Assembly: GCA_035554595.1 (NCBI GenBank)
Contig: DATMIH010000092.1
Span: forward strand, 1 to 10,634
From: VRUE01 sp035554595
GTDB taxonomy: Bacteria > Actinomycetota > Thermoleophilia > Solirubrobacterales > 70-9
Length of the DNA stretch: 10,634 nucleotides
Direction: 5' to 3'
In this document: piece after piece, positions 5,580 through 10,634 of the stretch
Numbering within the stretch: position 1 is the first letter of the stretch
Layout: each line of letters begins with the position of its first letter
Made by a program: the position numbers and the translations under genes
The notes under the pieces: model-generated
What the model was told of the DNA's origin: nothing
The model's input: the letters and a program-made list of their open reading frames with translations, nothing else
Database searches by the model: none

Positions 5580-6251
5580 TCAGGCGGCGATCGCTGCCTC
5601 GGCGATCCAGAGTGCCTCGTCAACCGCCGCCTGCGGCACGCCCTTGACCTGCACGGCGACGATCGCGATCTGGCCGGCATCAGAGTCGAGGCCGGGACCG
5701 GCGACGGGCCCACCGAAGAGCAGCTCCAGCGGGCGCCGACCGTCGGCGATCGTCAGGGTTCCCTGGGCGAGCTTGGTGGGCTTGCCCGGCAGTGACTCGC
5801 CCGGCGCCGAGTCGCGGATGCAGAGCTCGCCCCGTAGGCTGGTCGTATCGAAGGCCCGCAGGGCGACGCCAGTCTCAACCGTGGCGATGGTGAGGGCGTC
5901 TGCGGGCATACCGCGGCTGACGAAGGCACCGTCGTGCAGGCGATCGAGAGCAAGCTGCTCGACCGGTGTGCGCGTGTGGTCGGGGTCGAGGCCAATCTGA
6001 CGGAAGAAGACACGGTAGGCCCATGGGATCGGCCGCTCTCGCATGTGAATCGCGTGCGAGCCGTAGAAACGATCGGAGAGATCGCGCAGCCGCCGCCGAA
6101 CCGGCTCGGGGCTACTGGTCCGCTTGTTCACCAGCTCGACCCAGGCGATGCCAAGGCCAGGGAACTCGGCGGCGATGTGCGGGGCGACCCAGCCCTGCCG
6201 GGGCAGAGGCTCTGAGCCAAGGTCCGATCCGCTGGCTTTGGCGTCGCCCAC
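5580..6251 (-). CDS. B3/B4 (PheT-like) domain protein
   Basis: A 223-residue protein matching the B3/B4 domain otherwise found in the beta subunit of phenylalanyl-tRNA synthetase, where it edits mischarged tRNA. Free-standing versions are widespread and mostly uncharacterised. Visible landmarks: SPEPVRRRLRDLSDRF (47-62), RERPIPWAYRVFFRQIGLDP (71-90), TRTPVEQLALDRLHDG (93-108), SRGMPADALTIATVETG (112-128) and a C-terminal VKGVPQAAVDEALW (202-215). The start is GTG at 6249-6251, immediately after the TGA of the upstream gene (TGAGTG), with GGAGG (complement of 6256-6260) four bases upstream. It is therefore coupled to the redoxin-like gene, although no functional connection is obvious. It may bind or hydrolyse an aminoacyl adduct; its substrate is unknown. 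Confidence 0.82.
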   Translation of the reverse strand: MGDAKASGSDLGSEPLPRQGWVAPHIAAEFPGLGIAWVELVNKRTSSPEPVRRRLRDLSDRFYGSHAIHMRERPIPWAYRVFFRQIGLDPDHTRTPVEQLALDRLHDGAFVSRGMPADALTIATVETGVALRAFDTTSLRGELCIRDSAPGESLPGKPTKLAQGTLTIADGRRPLELLFGGPVAGPGLDSDAGQIAIVAVQVKGVPQAAVDEALWIAEAAIAA

Positions 6252-6911
6252 TCAGCCTCCCTCCGCCAGCCGCGTCGCTCGCAGCAGCTCATCGACCCGC
6301 GCTTCCAGCCGTGGGGCGGTGAGCGTGCCGATGCTGGCCTCCTGCAGGGTGCCGCCGGGGTAGACATAGGCAATCGTCGGACAGATGCCCACCCGGTAGA
6401 GGCTGGCGACCGCGCCGTCGCGGTCATAGCCGACCGGCATCTTCCAACCGTTGCGCTGGATCAGTTCGCGAACCGTGCCGCGATCGTCGCGAATGTCGAG
6501 CGAGAGGAAGCTCACCCGCCCACGGTAACGCCGGTAGACGCGATCGACCACGCTCTGCTGTTCGGTGCAAGTGTTGCCGCCGCGCGTAAACCAGAACGAG
6601 ATCACCAGCGGCAAATTGAAGAGGTCGCAGACACGGATCGCGCCGGGAGTGGAAATGCGACAGGCGGGCTCACGGCGGGCCGAGGGCGGGCAGGGCGTCT
6701 GCGAGGTTTCGCAATCGTCCTGGGCGACGTTCGCGTCCCCTTCCAGCGAGCCGTTGGCCCGCGGCACGGCAAACTCGGGCAGTGGCCAGCGGCTGGCCAG
6801 CTTGTCGAGCCCGAGGGTGCCTTCATCCTTGTGCTCGAGCGTGTTGATCACCGCGATCACGATGATCACCGCGAAGAGCAGGCCGACGAGGAGCGAGTAG
6901 CGATCCCTCAC
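6252..6911 (-). CDS. Membrane-anchored thioredoxin-like protein lacking CxxC
   Basis: A 219-residue protein with an N-terminal signal anchor (hydrophobic 7-22 after MRDRYS) and a TlpA/redoxin-like domain from about 95 to 215 outside the membrane. The domain is recognised by LPLVISFWFT (100-109), VVDRVYRRYRGRVSFLSLDI (121-140) and GICPTIAYVYPGG (175-187), where P178 is the cis-proline position. The usual CxxC after FW is missing: only C115 remains in RGGNTCTEQ. Other cysteines are C67, C74, C84, C95 and C177; four of them lie in an insertion between anchor and fold and could form structural disulphides. Start GTG at 6909-6911 overlaps the TGA of the RND gene (GTGA), with GGAGGAG just upstream. 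It may be a chaperone or one-cysteine reductase for the neighbouring exporter; that is inference. Confidence 0.75.
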   Translation of the reverse strand: MRDRYSLLVGLLFAVIIVIAVINTLEHKDEGTLGLDKLASRWPLPEFAVPRANGSLEGDANVAQDDCETSQTPCPPSARREPACRISTPGAIRVCDLFNLPLVISFWFTRGGNTCTEQQSVVDRVYRRYRGRVSFLSLDIRDDRGTVRELIQRNGWKMPVGYDRDGAVASLYRVGICPTIAYVYPGGTLQEASIGTLTAPRLEARVDELLRATRLAEGG

Positions 6912-9442
6912 CGCTCCTCCAGCGAGACAAGTGCCGCCGGCAAGGCGACCATCACCCCGAGCAATGCGACGCCGAGGTCGATCGCGGTGACAAAGCCGAA
7001 GTCCCGCAGCATGCTGACGTCGCTGGCGATCAGCACTGCGAAACCGGCGAGAACCGTGACCGCTGAGGCAAAGACAGCCGGGCCGGTGCGAGCGTAGGCC
7101 ACCTTGATTGCCTCAGCCGCGGCCAGGCCGCCACCGCGCTCCTCGCGAAAGCGCGCGGCCAAGATCACGCTGAACTCGGTCGCGATCGCAATCGTCAGCG
7201 CCCCCAGCGCAGCCGACATCGGGTTGAGCGGAATTTGACTCAGCCAGAGGACCAGCGAGGACCAGCCTGTGGCGAGTACAACCGGGACCAGCGGCACCAG
7301 CGCCCGCACAAACGAGCGGTAGGCGGCGAGCAGCGCAAGCGCCACCGCCGCAAGCCCCGCCAGCGTCAACCAGTAGCGGCTGCTGGATAGATCTGATGCT
7401 GCCGCGGCAGTGATCACCGGCAGCCCCGCAAAGCGGACCTTCACCCCCGTCGGCGGCCCGCCGGGAGATCCCGGCTCCCCCACCGCATCCCGCACCCGCG
7501 AGATCACCGCCTGCTGACCTTGGAGAGACTGCGAGCGAATCCCGAAGCTGAGCAGCGCAAGGTGACCTGGCAATCCTGTCTTCGCGTTCACGGGTGCAAG
7601 CTGTTCGAGGTCATAGGGAGGCAGTTCCCTCAACGTCGCACGGATTTCATTCCGCTTCAGTTGTTCTTTTCTTTTGCCGCTGACCAGGAAATCGGAAAGC
7701 GCCGGCCCCGGGCAGATTTCAGCCTTGAGACAGCTAGGCCTCGACCCCGAGAACCCGTTTTCTTCGAGCACCCGCTGCTTGAAGTCAGCCATCCACTGAA
7801 TCGTCGCCGGATCCGAGAGATCCGGAGCTTCCACCGCCACCTCGAGCTGCCCCGCCACCCCCGTCGCGTCCTGCACCCGTTCCAGATCCTTGATCTCACG
7901 CAACCCCTGCGGTCCCAGCGACTGCACGTCAGACACCGTCTCGATCTGAGTCCCGAGCCCCCACCCGATCACCGCCAACGCCCCGCCGACAGCCAGCGCC
8001 TGCCGTGGGTGGCTGAGCGCGAGTCCTACGAGTCGCTCGGACGAGAGGAGGGGATGCCCCTCCGCTTGCTGGGTTTTTCGCCTGGCGCGCAGCTTCTCTC
8101 GCCAAGTGGTCTGTGCGAAAAAGAGGACGCCGCGCGCATCCGGGGCACCCCCTCCTCTCGTCGCGGGTCGCAGGCTCAGCGCCGCGAATCCGCCTACGAA
8201 CGCCAGGATGAGGCCAATAACAACCCCCAGGATGAGGAGCACTCCGAATCCGCGAACCATCGGGATCGGAGACAGCTGGAGCGCCAGAAAACCGGCCGCG
8301 GTGGCGAGACAGGCAATGGCAATCGTTGGACCTGAACGACCAGCAGCGGTGTGAGCCGCATCGAGAGCGCTCGCGCCACCAGCAGACGCCTCATCGAAGC
8401 GCGCCTGCAGCTGGATCGCGTAGTCGACCACCAGGCCGATCAGGATCGGCAGGGTCGCGATCGAGGCGATCGTCAGCGAGCCCCCAAACAGATCGAGCAA
8501 GCCGAAAGTGAGTGCTGCCGAGGCAAGGGCGATCACAAGGGGAAGAAGCCGGAAGCGAGAGCGGAAGACCAAGAGCAACACGAGGGCCATGACGGCAACC
8601 GCGACGGCGAAGAGAATGAGGAGCGCTTCCTTCAGCGCCCCTGTGATTCCTTCGAGCACGATCGGAGCACCCGAGATCGTGTAGCTACCCTTGTGTAGGG
8701 CAAAGCAGGCCTCGGGTTCACCCTTGAAGGAGCAGGCGTGGCGAGGAGTCGTGTCGTAGACCGCTTCGCGGATAAGCGCGAGGGCACGACTGCGTTCGGA
8801 CGAGCTGAGATCGGGCCGCAGGCGCAGGACGATCTGGGTCGAGTGGTTGTTCGGGAAGAGGTACGCCAACTTGGACTTCGGCGTGCCGCGCGAGCGGCGC
8901 AGATCGAAGACGACGGCGGCGATGAATTCCGGGTTGCCGATCGACGGGGCGCTGGTGATGCCGTACCGGGCCGCTACCTGGAGCAGGAATTCACGCAGCT
9001 GGTCAGGCGCGACGCTGGTCGCGAGCTGTTGCAGCTGTTCATCGATCTGAATCACGGCCTCGTTGAGGAAGGTCCCGGGGCCAGCGAGGTATTGGACCGG
9101 GTGCAATTGGGCGATTTCCGCGCAGGGACCCGGGATCGGCTTGGCCCCTTTCGGCACCTTTCCCGAGAGACAGCCCTCGAGCCGCAGGAGCTTCTCCAGG
9201 TTGCGCGTCAGGATCAGTTCCTGCAGGTCGCCTTCGGCGACCACGACGACCGGTTCTTCGCCGAAGACTTCGCGCACCCGTTCGGTGGCGCGGTAGCTCT
9301 CAGTATCGCGATCTACGAGGGTGTCGGTGCCGGCGTCAGTCGAGAGCTGCGTCGCCGCGATAGCGGCGCCGATCGCAAGCAGTGCCGCAACCGCCAGGGC
9401 CGGCCGCGCGTGGCGGACAGCCCAGGCCGCAGTCGCGCTCAA
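6908..9442 (-). CDS. MMPL/RND-family membrane transporter
   Basis: 844 residues with the two-fold RND layout. TM1 is at about 13-31; a first extracytoplasmic domain spans 32-270; TM2-6 lie in about 272-424 and end in a cytoplasmic linker; TM7 is near 481-497; a second extracytoplasmic domain spans 500-688; TM8-12 lie in about 690-840. The first half has the MMPL signature GLVVDYAIQLQARFDE (337-352), with D340-Y341 as the likely proton relay. In the second half the equivalent segment is IATEFSVILAARFREE (753-768), with E756 in place of Asp. The family moves lipids or other hydrophobic compounds using the proton gradient. The start is TTG at 9440-9442, overlapping the TGA of the ATPase gene (TTGA). 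Position after mlaE/mlaF homologues suggests a role in envelope lipid transport. Confidence 0.88.
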   Translation of the reverse strand: MSATAAWAVRHARPALAVAALLAIGAAIAATQLSTDAGTDTLVDRDTESYRATERVREVFGEEPVVVVAEGDLQELILTRNLEKLLRLEGCLSGKVPKGAKPIPGPCAEIAQLHPVQYLAGPGTFLNEAVIQIDEQLQQLATSVAPDQLREFLLQVAARYGITSAPSIGNPEFIAAVVFDLRRSRGTPKSKLAYLFPNNHSTQIVLRLRPDLSSSERSRALALIREAVYDTTPRHACSFKGEPEACFALHKGSYTISGAPIVLEGITGALKEALLILFAVAVAVMALVLLLVFRSRFRLLPLVIALASAALTFGLLDLFGGSLTIASIATLPILIGLVVDYAIQLQARFDEASAGGASALDAAHTAAGRSGPTIAIACLATAAGFLALQLSPIPMVRGFGVLLILGVVIGLILAFVGGFAALSLRPATRGGGAPDARGVLFFAQTTWREKLRARRKTQQAEGHPLLSSERLVGLALSHPRQALAVGGALAVIGWGLGTQIETVSDVQSLGPQGLREIKDLERVQDATGVAGQLEVAVEAPDLSDPATIQWMADFKQRVLEENGFSGSRPSCLKAEICPGPALSDFLVSGKRKEQLKRNEIRATLRELPPYDLEQLAPVNAKTGLPGHLALLSFGIRSQSLQGQQAVISRVRDAVGEPGSPGGPPTGVKVRFAGLPVITAAAASDLSSSRYWLTLAGLAAVALALLAAYRSFVRALVPLVPVVLATGWSSLVLWLSQIPLNPMSAALGALTIAIATEFSVILAARFREERGGGLAAAEAIKVAYARTGPAVFASAVTVLAGFAVLIASDVSMLRDFGFVTAIDLGVALLGVMVALPAALVSLEER

Positions 9443-10413
9443 TCCATCGAGAGCGGACCGGTGACGTCCGCGTTGAGGAACTGGTTGACGAACCGGTTCT
9501 CGGAGTCGAACAGTTCCTCCTTGGGGCCCGACTCGACGATCTTGCCGTTCCAGAGCACCGCGATGAAGTCGGAAACGCGCCGCGCCGTGTTGAGGTCGTG
9601 GCTGATCACCAGGTAGCAGCCGCCGTTCTCCTCGTGTACCTCACGGACCAGCTCGCAGAGCAGCGCCGTGCGCACCGGGTCGAGGCCGGAGTCGGGCTCG
9701 TCGAACATCACGATCGCCGGTTCCAGCACCAGCGCGCGGGCGAAGCCGGCGCGCTTGCGCATGCCGCCGGAGAGCTCGTTCGGCATCTTGTAGACCGCCT
9801 CCATCAGCCCGACCTCGCGCAGCCGGCGATTGACGATCTCGCCGATCTCTTCCTCGCTTTTGTCGGTGTGCTGGCGCAGCGGGAAGGCGGTGTTGTCGTA
9901 GATGTTCATCGAGCCGAAGAGGGCACCGTCCTGGAAAAGCAGCCCGAACTTTTTGCGCACCTCGAAGAGTTCGTCGTCGGTCATGTTCGGAATCGATTCG
10001 CCGTGCACGAGGACGTCGCCCGAGTCCGGCATCAGGAGGCCGACGATGTGCTTGATCAGCACGCTCTTGCCGGTCCCGGAGGGGCCGAGCACCATCGATA
10101 CCTGGTCCTCGGGAAGGCCGAGGTTGAGGCCGTTGAGGATGCGGGCGCGGCCGAACTGTTTGACCAGGTCGATGATCTCGATCGCGTCTTCGCCGCCGTG
10201 GTCTCGCTTGCGGCCGGTGTGGAAGCGGTAGGGGTCGGGCTCGGCAGGGTCGACCCCGGGGATGACGAAGTCGCGGCCCATGGTGGCGCCGTCTTCGCTG
10301 ACGTAGGGGCCGCTGGGGGCGGGCTCCGCGGGGGCCGGCGGCGCTTCCGCGCTCGCGGCCGACTCGTCCCGCAGGGCCTCTTCGTCTTGGCGGTTCTCGT
10401 CGTCGATCTGCAA
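9439..10413 (-). CDS. mlaF: MlaF/Mkl-type ABC transporter ATP-binding protein
   Basis: ATPase of an Mce/Mla-type lipid ABC importer, 324 residues. The nucleotide-binding domain begins near 77 (AIEIIDLVKQFG). Walker A is GPSGTGKS (110-117), the Q-loop Q161 lies in LLFQDGALFGSMN, the signature is LSGGMRKR (214-221), Walker B is IVMFDEPDSGLDP (234-246) and the switch histidine H272 lies in ISHDL. FQDGALFGS and the GMRKRAG variant of the signature are typical of the MlaF/Mkl branch. The first 75 residues are an acidic, Ala/Pro-rich tail predicted to be disordered, absent from E. coli-type MlaF. The start is TTG at 10411-10413, supported by AGGAGG (complement of 10419-10424) five bases upstream; M45 is a less supported alternative. 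The permease stop lies one base before the TTG. Confidence 0.9.
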   Translation of the reverse strand: MQIDDENRQDEEALRDESAASAEAPPAPAEPAPSGPYVSEDGATMGRDFVIPGVDPAEPDPYRFHTGRKRDHGGEDAIEIIDLVKQFGRARILNGLNLGLPEDQVSMVLGPSGTGKSVLIKHIVGLLMPDSGDVLVHGESIPNMTDDELFEVRKKFGLLFQDGALFGSMNIYDNTAFPLRQHTDKSEEEIGEIVNRRLREVGLMEAVYKMPNELSGGMRKRAGFARALVLEPAIVMFDEPDSGLDPVRTALLCELVREVHEENGGCYLVISHDLNTARRVSDFIAVLWNGKIVESGPKEELFDSENRFVNQFLNADVTGPLSMD

Positions 10414-10414
10414 G

Positions 10415-10634
10415 TCAGCCTCCTATGGGCGCCCTGGGGTTGGCCCCCCAGAAGATCAGGGTTCCAAGCATCCCGATGATGTGGACCAGGACGATGTTGA
10501 GCACCATCGATTTCGCCGTCGCGGTGCCGACGCCGACGGGTCCTCCGGATGCGGTGTATCCGTAGTAGCAGCCGACGAGCACGATGCAGGTCGCCATCAC
10601 CATGCCCTTGGTCAGGCTGAAGACCAGGTCCGGG
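10415..10634 (-). CDS. mlaE: MlaE/YrbE-family permease, C-terminal part
   Basis: Only the last 72 residues are in the window; the gene continues past the right edge. The readable part starts PDLVFSLTKGMVMATC and has two hydrophobic helices, around ATCIVLVGCYYGYTA and SMVLNIVLVHIIGMLG. The segment YGYTASGGPVGVGTATAKS between them is the C-terminal signature of the MlaE/YrbE permease family. It ends FWGANPRAPIGG, with TGA at 10415-10417. The protein forms the membrane channel for the adjacent ATPase. MCE-domain substrate-binding genes expected with such a transporter are not in the window and may lie further right or elsewhere. Confidence 0.9.
   Translation of the reverse strand, partial: PDLVFSLTKGMVMATCIVLVGCYYGYTASGGPVGVGTATAKSMVLNIVLVHIIGMLGTLIFWGANPRAPIGG

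Noticed and set aside
7600..7760. Slight drop in GC within the RND gene as a possible insertion or frameshift
   Set aside because: The reading frame is continuous and the segment encodes a Lys/Arg-rich surface region of the second ectodomain.
7520..8335. Long plus-strand open frame opposite the RND gene
   Set aside because: Arg/Pro/Ser-rich translation without recognisable motifs; a shadow of high-GC coding on the other strand.
9382..10479. Plus-strand open frame of 365 codons opposite the ATPase gene
   Set aside because: The minus-strand ATPase has all ABC motifs in order; this frame is its complement and shows no family features.

Overview
The window is high-GC DNA with GTG and TTG start codons at most genes, tightly overlapping gene ends, an actinobacterial-type integration host factor (mIHF) homologue and an MlaE/MlaF-type lipid ABC transporter next to an MMPL/RND exporter. 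This combination points to an actinobacterium, most likely of the Thermoleophilia/Solirubrobacterales kind. That placement is inference from gene content; there is no rRNA or other marker here. No tRNA, rRNA, CRISPR array, transposase or phage gene was found.

Left part (1-1470), minus strand: an 85-residue single-pass membrane protein (977-1234) is translationally coupled (GTGA overlap) to an AlkA-type HhH-GPD DNA glycosylase (81-980). Upstream of the pair is a 185-bp imperfect palindrome (1306-1490) whose right end reaches into the last codons of the next gene.

Centre left (1471-3931): a divergent pair sharing only 25 bp between start codons. On the minus strand is a GNAT-fold acyltransferase of the YghO/bacterial ceramide synthase-like type. 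On the plus strand is an alpha-oxoamine synthase with serine palmitoyltransferase-type motifs. Together they look like two steps of a bacterial sphingoid base/ceramide pathway. The synthase gene ends inside a strong 13-bp terminator hairpin, followed by a second hairpin.

Centre (3932-4624): a likely promoter, a consensus ribosome binding site and the mIHF-like nucleoid protein on the plus strand. It faces the end of a long minus-strand gene series, and the two stop codons are bridged by a 114-bp palindrome with perfect 20-bp arms.

Right part (4624-10634), all minus strand, listed in transcription order from the right edge: MlaE-family permease (partial), MlaF-family ATPase, a 12-TM MMPL/RND protein, a membrane-anchored thioredoxin-like protein that lacks CxxC, a B3/B4 (PheT-like) domain protein, then after a 73-bp gap with its own likely promoter a coiled-coil protein with a Cys/His/Trp-rich C-terminus and a four-TM protein. 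Nearly every junction is an overlap of a few bases (TTGA, GTGA, TGAGTG), so this is a translationally coupled operon. The first three genes suggest lipid movement across or between envelope layers. The roles of the last four are unknown or only family-level.
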